Positions 1-6,179 of a stretch of DNA of 8,692 nt are shown here, piece by piece. The notes under the pieces were generated by a model, which saw only the letters and a list, made by a program, of their open reading frames with translations, searched no databases and was not told the DNA's origin. This DNA comes from Cenarchaeum sp. (lineage in GTDB: Archaea > Thermoproteota > Nitrososphaeria > Nitrososphaerales > Nitrosopumilaceae). Made by a program: the position numbers and the translations under genes. Within the stretch, counting starts at the first letter, position 1, and every line of letters begins with the position of its first letter. The DNA lies in NCBI GenBank assembly GCA_007570915.1, contig RKSK01000072.1, positions 1 to 8,692 on the forward strand, in the 5' to 3' direction.

Positions 1-242
1 TAGCATATGCCAAGGACCGGCACGCCCAGCGTAAAGACGCCGGGGTCGGGGCGCGGCGCGCCCTCTTCGTACACGCTCGCCGGCCCGCCGGAGAGCACGA
101 TCCCGCGCACGCCCCTCCGCTTTAGCTCGTCTGCGCGGGTGTCGTGGGCCACGAGCTCGGCGCGGACAGAGAGCGACCGTATCCTCCTGCATAGCAGGTG
201 CGCGTACTGGGAGCCAAAGTCCAGCACGGCTATAGTGTCCAT
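1..242 (-). CDS. guaA: GMP synthase glutamine amidotransferase (subunit A / N-terminal domain), partial
   Basis: This gene releases ammonia from glutamine so that the ATP-pyrophosphatase part of GMP synthase can convert XMP to GMP, in purine nucleotide synthesis in the cytoplasm. About 80 residues are visible. The N-terminus reads VLDFGSQYAHLLCRRI, the usual opening of class I amidotransferases of this enzyme. LSGGPASVYE follows, and then VPVLGIC, where the sequence stops. The Cys codon at 3-5 is the expected nucleophile of the GICYG motif, so the His/Glu part of the triad lies outside. The start is ATG at 240-242, 4 nt after the stop of the upstream coiled-coil gene, so the two are probably co-transcribed. 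Whether the archaeal arrangement is two separate subunits or one fused polypeptide cannot be decided here. The family call is firm. Confidence 0.93.
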   Translation of the reverse strand, partial: MDTIAVLDFGSQYAHLLCRRIRSLSVRAELVAHDTRADELKRRGVRGIVLSGGPASVYEEGAPRPDPGVFTLGVPVLGIC

Positions 243-246
243 TGCC

Positions 247-855
247 TCAGCCTTCGGAGTTTTCCACCATCCGCGCAATGGTCCACGAGACCGAGCCGAC
301 GATCTCCTCTGCCCTCTCGCCGTCGCGGTAGTTCCTGACCACAATCTCGCGGATCGCCCCGCCGTCCTCGCTGACGTCGCACGCTATCGCCGACGCGGCG
401 TCAAGCTCGCCGGCGGCCGCGCGCGCCTCGTCCTTTTTCCTCATTCCCCCGACTATCTTCTCAAGAAAGAACGCCCTCCACGGGGGCGTGTCCGCCGTGA
501 GGCGGACGCCGTCGGCGACGCGGATCCTGACCTCGCCGGCCGTGACCGTGGCGTGCGCGACAGTCGCCTCGCCGGCAATTATCGGCGTCGCGCCGCCTTC
601 CGCCCGGCCGCCCCCCAAGGCCGCCCCGTCCACGTCCTCCCCGGCGTCGCCCTCCTGGCTCGGCGCGGCGGCGTCCCCCGGCGCGGCGCGCTTTAGCTCT
701 GAGGCCCGCGCAAAGCTCGACTTTTTGAGCATCGAGTCGAGTACGGCAATGGTCCGCCGTATGTACTCTAGCTCGACCTCGTGCTCCTCGGCCTTTTTGG
801 CGAGGTGCTCCTTCAGCTCGAGTATCTCCCTCATGCGCTCGTCGCCGGCGTCCAT
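247..855 (-). CDS. Uncharacterised coiled-coil protein upstream of guaA
   Basis: I do not recognise a characterised family for this 202-residue protein. Three parts can be seen. Residues about 4-46 are a charged heptad-like helix (ELKEHLAKKAEEHEVELEYI) typical of a coiled coil. Residues about 55-92 are a low-complexity Ala/Gly/Asp/Glu linker. Residues about 93-200 form a compact-looking C-terminal domain of alternating hydrophobic strands and helices (EVRIRVADGVRLT, PPWRAFFLEKIVGGM, REIVVRNY). There is no signal peptide or membrane segment. The ATG at 853-855 is supported by a TATA box about 26 nt upstream, which suggests a leaderless mRNA starting at or near the ATG. A second Met at codon 8 is a weaker option. 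It lies just upstream of guaA in the same transcript, but a role in purine synthesis is not shown. The coding call is supported by the promoter, the tight operon spacing and the domain-like composition. Confidence 0.8.
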   Translation of the reverse strand: MDAGDERMREILELKEHLAKKAEEHEVELEYIRRTIAVLDSMLKKSSFARASELKRAAPGDAAAPSQEGDAGEDVDGAALGGGRAEGGATPIIAGEATVAHATVTAGEVRIRVADGVRLTADTPPWRAFFLEKIVGGMRKKDEARAAAGELDAASAIACDVSEDGGAIREIVVRNYRDGERAEEIVGSVSWTIARMVENSEG

Positions 856-876
856 GCCGCGCGGCCCGCGCGGCGC

Positions 877-885
877 ATATTAAAA
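877..885 (-). promoter_or_regulatory. TATA box of the coiled-coil gene / guaA transcript
   Basis: The minus strand reads TTTTAATAT in otherwise extremely GC-rich surroundings. Its centre lies about 26 nt before the ATG at 855, the usual archaeal TATA-to-start distance, so the transcript is predicted to be leaderless. The assignment is by position and composition only. Confidence 0.65.
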
Positions 886-1067
886 CGCACGCGGCGGGAG
901 CCGCCGGGCGGGCCGCCCCCTCGCGCGGGGCGGGGCCGTGGCGCGCCCGGCAGGCCCCGGCGGCGCGCCCCCGGCGGCCCGCGAGCCCCCGCGCCGAGGC
1001 CCCTGTGGCAGGCGGGCAGGCCCGTTCCGGGCAAAGCCGCGCCGCGGGGCGCCCCGCCGCCCATCCC

Positions 1068-1074
1068 TTTATAT
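1068..1074 (+). promoter_or_regulatory. TATA box of the eS1 gene
   Basis: TTTATAT is the only AT-rich patch between the divergent genes besides the box serving the opposite strand. Its centre is about 29 nt before the TTG at 1100 but only 5 nt before the ATG at 1076. The ATG would therefore sit upstream of the predicted transcription start. This box is the main argument for the TTG start of eS1. Confidence 0.65.
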
Positions 1075-1099
1075 CATGGACGCGGGGCGCCCTTCGCCG

Positions 1100-1711
1100 T
1101 TGGCTCGCAAGAAGGGCAGGGTAAAGGACCGGTGGCGCGAGAAAAAGTGGGTCACCGTGCGCACGCCGGACTCGTTTGGCAACGAGCCCGTCGCGTACGT
1201 GCCCATAACCGACGAGGGAAGCCTCGGCGGCAGGGTCGTCGAGACGACGCTCTATGACATACTCAAAGGCGACGCCTCGCAGCACCAGTACAAGCTCTAC
1301 TTTAAGATCGTCGAGGTCGACGGCGAGGAGGCCAGGACGATATTTCGCGGCTACGAGTACGCAAAGGAGTTCCTGCGCAGCCTCGTGAGGAGGGGCTCCT
1401 CAAAGGTCAACTTTATCACCGACGTGGCGACAAAGGACGGCCACACCTTCCGCATAAAGGTCATCGTGCTCACGCAGCACCAGCTAAACTCGTCAAAAAA
1501 GCACGCGCTGCGCCTAGTGGTCCGCGACATTATCGGCAAAAAGATACCCGAGATGACAATAGACCAGTTTGTGCAGGCGACGTGCTATAACGCGATAAAC
1601 TCGGAGATAATGGCCGGCGTGAAGAGGATCGTGCGCGTGAGGCACGTCGGCCTCGAAAAGGTCAAGCTCATCAAGACCGCCGAGGAGCAGATTACGCTCC
1701 TAAAGGCCTGA
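1100..1711 (+). CDS. rps3ae: Small ribosomal subunit protein eS1 (S3Ae)
   Basis: This is an archaeal/eukaryotic-type protein of the 30S subunit. From the TTG at 1100 it is 203 residues and begins MARKKGRVKDRWREKKWVTV, followed by TPDSFGN, the typical N-terminus of archaeal S3Ae. Other family blocks are GRVVETTLYDILKGD, YKLYFKI, KEFLRSLVRRGSSKVNF with a following KDGHTFRIKV, and the C-terminal helix region ending VGLEKVKLIK. An in-frame ATG at 1076 would add eight residues (MDAGRPSP). It is less likely because the TATA box ends 2 nt before it, whereas TTG 1100 fits a leaderless transcript and the usual protein start. The stop overlaps the ATG of the next gene by 1 nt (TGATG), so the two are translated from one message. 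The identity is certain; the start is probable. Confidence 0.95.
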   Translation: MARKKGRVKDRWREKKWVTVRTPDSFGNEPVAYVPITDEGSLGGRVVETTLYDILKGDASQHQYKLYFKIVEVDGEEARTIFRGYEYAKEFLRSLVRRGSSKVNFITDVATKDGHTFRIKVIVLTQHQLNSSKKHALRLVVRDIIGKKIPEMTIDQFVQATCYNAINSEIMAGVKRIVRVRHVGLEKVKLIKTAEEQITLLKA

Positions 1712-2148
1712 TGCGCGGCGCCGGCGCAAGGGTCTCGGTCAGCGCCATAGTGCACGCGACAGAGAGCGAGGAGCGCGTGCTCGGCGCGCTAGCGGAGATG
1801 CTCGGCGTGGACGCCGGTGCGGCCGGCAGGCTCGCGACGAGGGGCCACTTTGGAAACAGGATTGTCACGGTATCGGCGACGGTCACGGGCGCCGGGGCCG
1901 CGGCCGCGCTGCGCGCCGTCCGCGGCGCGCTTGCGTGGCCGTCGCGCGAGGCCGCCGTCGCCGACGTGCGGCGCAGGATCCGCGGCGGGTCCCTCCACGT
2001 CAGGCTCGACAAGCAGGGCATTGTGCGGGGGCGCGCGGAGCTGGGCGGAATGCCCGGCGGCGGGGGCGATGTTGTCGTCCAGGTGGGCGTCCGCGCCGTG
2101 CGGGGGGACGACGCCGCCGAGGCCATCGCAGGGGCGCTCCTGCAATAG
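1711..2148 (+). CDS. COG1325/PF01877-type RNA-binding protein (predicted exosome-associated)
   Basis: This 145-residue protein matches by recognisable motifs the archaeal family long annotated as predicted exosome subunit/RNA-binding protein. SAIVHATESEERVLGAL is at residues about 11-27, RGHFGN is at about 44-49, and SLHVRLDKQ ends near residue 102, followed by a strand pattern DVVVQVGVRAV. In the family these blocks form an RNA-binding alpha/beta fold. Its exact role in RNA degradation or ribosome biogenesis is inferred from annotation practice rather than visible here. The ATG at 1711 overlaps the stop of eS1, indicating translational coupling with a ribosomal protein gene. It ends 6 nt before the stop of the convergent mevalonate kinase gene, with no T-rich terminator between them. 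The composition is strongly Ala/Gly/Arg-biased, in line with the GC content. Confidence 0.85.
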   Translation: MRGAGARVSVSAIVHATESEERVLGALAEMLGVDAGAAGRLATRGHFGNRIVTVSATVTGAGAAAALRAVRGALAWPSREAAVADVRRRIRGGSLHVRLDKQGIVRGRAELGGMPGGGGDVVVQVGVRAVRGDDAAEAIAGALLQ

Positions 2149-2154
2149 CGCGGA

Positions 2155-3072
2155 TCACGCGCCGAGGCCGCGCGCGCCCATCACGGACTCGAACGCCTCG
2201 GCGCCGGCGCCGCGGACCGCGTCTAGCGTCCTCGCGGAGTTTGACTCGTCAACGAGCGCAATGACGCACCCGCCGCGGCCGGCGCCGGTGAGCTTTGCGC
2301 CATAGCTGGGCGCAGACGCGGCGCGGACCAGCCTGTCAATGCCCGCGTCCGAGACGCCGATGCGCGCCAGGCACTCCTGGTTCTCTGCCATGTGCCTCCC
2401 GAGGGCGACGAGGTCGCCGGAGCGCAGGGCCGCGCGCGCGTCGCCGACCAGGCCGGCTACGCGCTCGCGCAGCGCGCCAAAGGCCGCCGCGTCAGACTCT
2501 GCCCTCCTGCGCACGGAGGCGACGACGTCCGCAGTCGTGTGGGCCCGCCCCGTGCTGGCGACGACGAGCGAGGCCCGCGCGGGGGCCTCGCAGGCCTCGT
2601 GCGACCCGCCCGAAAAGGAGATTACGCCGCCGGCGGCGCACGCGGCCGTGTCCGCGCCGGAGGCGGCCGCAAAGACTGTCCTCTCGGCCCTCAGGGCCGC
2701 GGCGATCGCCGCCGGCGCTCCCGGCGCCGCGCCCCCGAGGATTGCGCCGGCGGCGGCCACGCAGCACGCCGAGGACGACCCGAGGCCGACGCCGGCGGGG
2801 ACGTCGGACTCTACGGAGACGTCAAGGCCCCCGCCTGCCTCCCTGGCCACCTGCACCACCGGCCGGTGGTGCGCCGGGACCGAGGAGATCGCCTCCGAGG
2901 CGGCGGCCACCCCGTCGCCGTACGCCGAGCGCACGCGGACCGCGCCGCCTCCGAGGGGCGAGCACGTGACGCGCACGCGCCTGCCGATCGCGCACAGGAT
3001 GGCCCCCGTCCCGTGCACGACAAAGTGCTCGCCGAGCAGTATGGCCTTGCCCGGCGCTGACGCGGCCCTCAA
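2155..3072 (-). CDS. mvk: Mevalonate kinase
   Basis: The enzyme phosphorylates mevalonate with ATP in the archaeal mevalonate pathway that supplies isoprenoid membrane lipids. This is a GHMP-family kinase of 305 residues, normal for the archaeal enzyme. The N-terminus APGKAILLGEHFVVHG carries the conserved Lys9 and Glu15. The ATP-binding GHMP motif VPAGVGLGSSSA is at about 91-102. ASGADTAACAAGG puts the likely catalytic Asp at 141. The C-terminal glycine-rich motif KLTGAGRGGCVIAL is at about 260-273, with Arg266 where most relatives have a small residue. The start is TTG at 3070-3072, overlapping the stop of the MEMO gene as TTGA. No other usable start is near, and residue 6 already begins the first conserved block. 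It is the last gene of the rpoN operon. The isopentenyl phosphate kinase gene often found next is not here. Confidence 0.93.
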   Translation of the reverse strand: MRAASAPGKAILLGEHFVVHGTGAILCAIGRRVRVTCSPLGGGAVRVRSAYGDGVAAASEAISSVPAHHRPVVQVAREAGGGLDVSVESDVPAGVGLGSSSACCVAAAGAILGGAAPGAPAAIAAALRAERTVFAAASGADTAACAAGGVISFSGGSHEACEAPARASLVVASTGRAHTTADVVASVRRRAESDAAAFGALRERVAGLVGDARAALRSGDLVALGRHMAENQECLARIGVSDAGIDRLVRAASAPSYGAKLTGAGRGGCVIALVDESNSARTLDAVRGAGAEAFESVMGARGLGA

Positions 3073-3890
3073 GCAAACACCACCGAGGCGTACCCCACGA
3101 CCGAGTCGCGCGGCCCGCCGGCCTCGGCGCTAGTGGCGTAGCGCAGGAGGCGGCCCGCCGAGGCCCCCATGGGCCGCGCCGCGGCGATCGCCGCGGCGAT
3201 CGCCCCATAGCCGCAGGCGCTGACGCGCATAGAGGCCAGCGTGCCGTACATGCCAGGCGCGTCGAGGGCAAGGACGCGCTCCAGCAGGGCCGAGTCCTTT
3301 TTGGCCGCGGCGGCCTCTGGCTCATAGTGCGTTAGGTCGGAGGAGGCCACTATGGCGCCGTCGCGCGAGGACGCGACCGCCGCGGCGGCGCGGCCCACGG
3401 CCAGCGCCGTCTGCGCGTCCTGGTCGGACATTGTGACCGGCACTATGCGCAGGCCGTCGCCGAGTGCGTCCTGCAGGAGCGGGACCTGCACCTCTACGCT
3501 GTGCTCGCCGGCGTGCGCCGCCTCGCCGGCCGACAGCGGCCCGCCGGCCGCGGCGAGCTCGCGCGCGGCATCCTGGTCTACTATCGCCTCGCCGAGCGGC
3601 GTCGACCACGACGGGGCGGTGGAGACCGTCGCGCCTGCCCGCGCGCCCGCATGCTCGGGGCCTATGACTATCACGGGGCCGCGCGCGCCGGACTCGGCGA
3701 TTGCGCGAATCGAGTGGCACGCGACATGCGCCGAGTACTCGTACCCAGCGTGCGGGCATATCGCGCAGCGCGAGGCGACATGGTTTGGCGCGCGCGCGTC
3801 GCGCGACATTGCCGCGCGTATCGCGCCGGCGAGCTCGTCGGCGCCGCGCGGGTAGAACGTGCCGGCGGCCGCCGGCACACGCGGCCTCAT
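3069..3890 (-). CDS. MEMO1 family protein (PF01875)
   Basis: This 273-residue protein belongs to the MEMO family, related in fold to extradiol dioxygenases and metal-binding in human MEMO1. Its role in archaea is not settled. The expected ligand-region residues are visible: PHAGY with His47, GPEHAG with His80, GEHSVEVQVPLL with His130, SSDLTHYE with His188, and SACGYGA with Cys226. The N-terminus RVPAAAGTFYPR and the C-terminus DSVVGYASVVF are also typical. The ATG at 3888-3890 overlaps the stop of rpsB (ATGA), and its own stop overlaps the TTG of mevalonate kinase. The rpsB - MEMO - mvk order is widespread in archaea, which has led to suggestions of a link with isoprenoid metabolism; that remains inference. 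The family call is firm, the function unknown. Confidence 0.92.
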   Translation of the reverse strand: MRPRVPAAAGTFYPRGADELAGAIRAAMSRDARAPNHVASRCAICPHAGYEYSAHVACHSIRAIAESGARGPVIVIGPEHAGARAGATVSTAPSWSTPLGEAIVDQDAARELAAAGGPLSAGEAAHAGEHSVEVQVPLLQDALGDGLRIVPVTMSDQDAQTALAVGRAAAAVASSRDGAIVASSDLTHYEPEAAAAKKDSALLERVLALDAPGMYGTLASMRVSACGYGAIAAAIAAARPMGASAGRLLRYATSAEAGGPRDSVVGYASVVFA

Positions 3891-4555
3891 TCTTCCCCTT
3901 CGTTGCCCTCTTCGACGGCCTCGTCTATTGACATCTTGTCCTCAAAGTCCTCGATGTCCAGGTCCATCGAGTGGCGGTTGTCCTCGCCGGCGCCGGCCTC
4001 GTCAATGTCGCCGCGCGTGACGAGAACCTCGCGCGCGAGCATCCAGTACGCAGCCGCGAGCGACTTGCGGCCCCTGTTGTTTGTCGGTATGACGACGTCG
4101 AGCATCGACGTGACGTTGTCCGTGTTTGCCATCCCGATGACGGGGATCCCCGCGTTGGTCGCCTCGACTATGGCCTGCGAGTCGACTGACGGGTCTGAGA
4201 CGAGGACCAGCCTCGGCTCGATATAGTGCGGCAGCGACGGGTTTGTGAGCGTGCCGGGCATGAACCTGCCGAGTATCTTTTTTGCCCCCGTGAGCTCGCA
4301 GAACCTCTCGACGGGGGTCCGCGTGTGCTCGCGCGCCGAGCAGACGATGAGGCCGTCGGTCCCCGTCCTGGCTATCATGCGGCCCGCCGTGCGCAGGCGG
4401 CCAATCGTGAGGCCGAGGTCAAAATAGTACGTCCCGCCGGCCGTCTCGGCTCCCACGTAGCGCGCCATGAACTTGGTGCAGACCGGCGTGCCCACGCGCG
4501 CGCCGGCGGCCTCCATCTTGGCCCCGATCCCCTGTGCCATGGCCTGCTCGCTCAT
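3887..4555 (-). CDS. rpsB: Small ribosomal subunit protein uS2
   Basis: This is a 222-residue component of the 30S subunit. Archaeal S2 blocks are visible: GTPVCTKFMARYV near residues 20-32, TYYFDLGLTIGRLRTAGRMI, LIVCSAREHTRTPVERF, GRFMPGTLTNPSLPHYIEPRLVLVSD, and IPVIGMANTDN ahead of the YWMLAREVL helix. The last 35 or so residues form a strongly acidic tail (DLDIEDFEDKMSIDEAVEEG), longer than needed for the core fold. The reading frame stays open upstream into enolase. The ATG at 4553-4555 is chosen because it overlaps the enolase stop (ATGA) and gives the normal N-terminus. It sits in the rpoN-eno-rpsB-MEMO-mvk operon with 4-nt overlaps on both sides. Confidence 0.96.
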   Translation of the reverse strand: MSEQAMAQGIGAKMEAAGARVGTPVCTKFMARYVGAETAGGTYYFDLGLTIGRLRTAGRMIARTGTDGLIVCSAREHTRTPVERFCELTGAKKILGRFMPGTLTNPSLPHYIEPRLVLVSDPSVDSQAIVEATNAGIPVIGMANTDNVTSMLDVVIPTNNRGRKSLAAAYWMLAREVLVTRGDIDEAGAGEDNRHSMDLDIEDFEDKMSIDEAVEEGNEGEE

Positions 4556-5802
4556 CGCAACGCGCCGAGGTCCGCCATGCCCTGTATTATACCCTGCCCC
4601 GACATGCGCAGGAGCTCGTTGAGCTTTGCCACCCTCTCGCCGCCCAGGACGCCCGTCTTGAGCATGGCCGAGCGCGTCGCCACGGCGATGTGCGATATGT
4701 GCGAGTCGACGGACTCGCCGGACCTGTGGGACGTCACGAGGGCGATTCCGGCCCGCGAGGCCTCTCGCGCAAAGGCCAGCGCGTCGCGCAGCGTGCCGGC
4801 CTGGTTCACCTTCAATATCGCGCCGCTGCACGACCGGGACTGCGCGGCGCGGCGGGCCCTCTTGGCGCTGGTCGCCGTGAGGTCGTCGCCGGTGACGAGC
4901 GTGCCGGGAAACCTCGCCGTGAGGCCCGCCATCTCCTCAAAGGCGTCCTCGTGGACGGCGTCCTCGGCGTACACGAGGCGGTACTTTTCTATGAGCGACG
5001 CCGCAAAGTCGGCCTGCTCGCCGGGCGTGCGCACGTCGCCGGATCGCCCGTACACGTACGCGCCGCGCGCGGCGTCCCACTGCGTGCTTGACGCAAAGTC
5101 GACGCCGAGGGCGACCTCGCGGCCCAGCGTGTGGCCAAGCCTCTCGCATGCGCGCGCGGCGGCCTCGAGTGCCTCCTCATTGCCGATCCTCGGCGCCCAC
5201 CCGCCCTCGTCGCTGCGGCCGCCGGTAAACCCCGTGTCGCGCTCGCGCAGGACGCGCCCAAGCTCGGCGTGGACCGCAACGTTTGCGGCAACGGCCCCGT
5301 CGACGGATGCCGCGCCGACGGGGCACACGAGTACCTCCTGTATGTCCGGCGTGCCGGCGCCCGCATGCGCGCCGCCGCCGAGCACGTTGCCGAGCGGGTA
5401 CGGAAACCTCGCGCCGTCGGCCCCGCCGAGCGACTCGTACAGGCCCACGCCCTGCGCGCCGGCGCCGGCCTCGGCGGCCGCGACGCTCACGGCGTACGCG
5501 ACAGAGCCGCCGACCGTGGACCAGTTTGGCGTGCCGTCAAGGCTTCGCAGCGCCGAGTGGACCGCCTCGACGTCGCCGGCGTCGGCCCCCTCGATCCTGC
5601 CGGCCCCCTCGCGCAGCAGCCTTATGGCCTCGGCGGCGCCCCCCTGCGGCAGAGACACGGCCTCGGCGGCGCCGACGCTGGCGCCAGACGGCGCGCACGC
5701 GCGCCCGCGAAACCCGCCTTCCACGGCAATGTCAACCTCGACTGCCTCGGACCCGCGGCTGTTGTACACGACACGCCCGGCGACCGAGGTTATCGCCGGC
5801 AA
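4552..5802 (-). CDS. eno: Enolase (phosphopyruvate hydratase)
   Basis: The enzyme interconverts 2-phosphoglycerate and phosphoenolpyruvate in glycolysis/gluconeogenesis in the cytoplasm. It is 416 residues, the usual size. Active-site elements are present in order: PSGASVG at 39-44, GGGAHAGAGTPDIQE with His146 and Glu156, SDEGGWAP with Glu199, VDF with Asp235, YAED with Glu280, VTGDDL with Asp306/307, LKVNQAGT with Lys331, SHRSGE at 358-363, and LKTG with Lys382. The first conserved block reads VYNSRGSEAVEVD instead of the common DSRGNPTVEVD, so that region has diverged while the catalytic residues are kept. The start is TTG at 5800-5802, 1 nt after the rpoN stop. It ends overlapping rpsB. 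The identity is secure. Confidence 0.96.
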   Translation of the reverse strand: MPAITSVAGRVVYNSRGSEAVEVDIAVEGGFRGRACAPSGASVGAAEAVSLPQGGAAEAIRLLREGAGRIEGADAGDVEAVHSALRSLDGTPNWSTVGGSVAYAVSVAAAEAGAGAQGVGLYESLGGADGARFPYPLGNVLGGGAHAGAGTPDIQEVLVCPVGAASVDGAVAANVAVHAELGRVLRERDTGFTGGRSDEGGWAPRIGNEEALEAAARACERLGHTLGREVALGVDFASSTQWDAARGAYVYGRSGDVRTPGEQADFAASLIEKYRLVYAEDAVHEDAFEEMAGLTARFPGTLVTGDDLTATSAKRARRAAQSRSCSGAILKVNQAGTLRDALAFAREASRAGIALVTSHRSGESVDSHISHIAVATRSAMLKTGVLGGERVAKLNELLRMSGQGIIQGMADLGALR

Positions 5803-5803
5803 G

Positions 5804-6040
5804 CTACTCTAGCTCGGACTTGATCTCGAGGTTGCGCCGGTGGACGGCCTCGCGGAACGGTATAATCTGCCTGATCGTCTCGACGGTCGTGAGGAGCATC
5901 CTCCTGCAGCAGTACCTCTTCATGCCCAGCGCGTCGAGGGCCGCGGCGGGGTCGTCGCCCCTCTTTATGGCCTCCTGGAACTCGCCGTACCTGTCGGATA
6001 TGACGTTTCCGCACGTAAAGCACCTCACGGGCACCAGCAC
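5804..6040 (-). CDS. rpoN: DNA-directed RNA polymerase subunit N (Rpo10)
   Basis: This small zinc-binding subunit of archaeal RNA polymerase is the homologue of eukaryotic RPB10. From the GTG at 6038-6040 it has 78 residues starting MLVPVRCFTCGN. The four zinc ligands are Cys7, Cys10, Cys44 and Cys45 (KRYCCRRMLL), followed by the LTTVETIRQIIPF helix. The frame stays open to a TTG at 6058, which would add six Arg/Ala residues. GTG is preferred because homologues begin one residue before LVP and because the TATA box at 6062-6069 is 25.5 nt from it but only about 8 nt from the TTG. It is the first gene of the operon continuing into eno, rpsB, MEMO and mvk. The transcript is predicted to be leaderless. 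Confidence 0.95.
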   Translation of the reverse strand: MLVPVRCFTCGNVISDRYGEFQEAIKRGDDPAAALDALGMKRYCCRRMLLTTVETIRQIIPFREAVHRRNLEIKSELE

Positions 6041-6061
6041 GCGCGCGCGGCGCGCCAAGGA

Positions 6062-6069
6062 TTATAAAA
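6062..6069. promoter_or_regulatory. Shared bidirectional TATA box: rpoN operon (minus) and tRNA-Leu (plus)
   Basis: TTATAAAA on the plus strand, TTTTATAA on the minus strand, lies alone between the divergent rpoN operon and the tRNA gene. Its midpoint, 6065.5, is 25.5 nt from the GTG of rpoN at 6040 and 25.5 nt from the first base of the tRNA at 6091. Both distances match archaeal TATA-to-start spacing. No second AT-rich patch lies in the 50-nt gap. Use in both directions is inferred from geometry. Confidence 0.7.
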
Positions 6070-6090
6070 ACCCTCCATGGGGGGCGCCGC

Positions 6091-6178
6091 GCGGGTGTAG
6101 CCAAGCCTGGCCAACGGTGCTAGCTTGAGGGGTTAGTCTCTCAGGAGTTCGTGGGTTCGAATCCCATCGCCCGCACCA
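6091..6178 (+). tRNA. tRNA-Leu (GAG anticodon), 3' CCA encoded
   Basis: A complete class II tRNA can be folded by eye. The acceptor stem GCGGGTG pairs with CGCCCGC (6168-6174, one T-G wobble). The anticodon stem is 6120-6124 with 6132-6136, and its loop TTGAGGG carries anticodon GAG at 6127-6129, reading leucine codons CTC/CTT. A long variable arm (TCTC...GAG) supports leucine. The T stem GTGGG/CCCAT encloses loop TTCGAAT. The discriminator is A6175, followed by encoded CCA at 6176-6178. There is no intron. The predicted transcription start coincides with the mature 5' end, so little or no 5' leader is expected. The 3' end is 1 nt from the stop codon of the opposing translin gene. Confidence 0.95.
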
Positions 6179-6179
6179 A

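Noticed and set aside
461..1285. Long Arg/Gly-rich frames around the divergent promoters of the coiled-coil gene and eS1
   Set aside because: They cross both predicted TATA boxes and the start of eS1, and their composition is typical of frame shadows in GC-rich DNA.
2339..3133. Long plus-strand frames opposite mevalonate kinase
   Set aside because: Shadow frames; the minus strand carries a complete GHMP kinase.
4226..5812. A 528-codon open frame on the plus strand opposite enolase
   Set aside because: It is the antisense shadow of enolase and rpsB. The translation is Arg/Pro/Ser/Ala-rich without motifs, while the opposite strand encodes an enolase with all catalytic residues.
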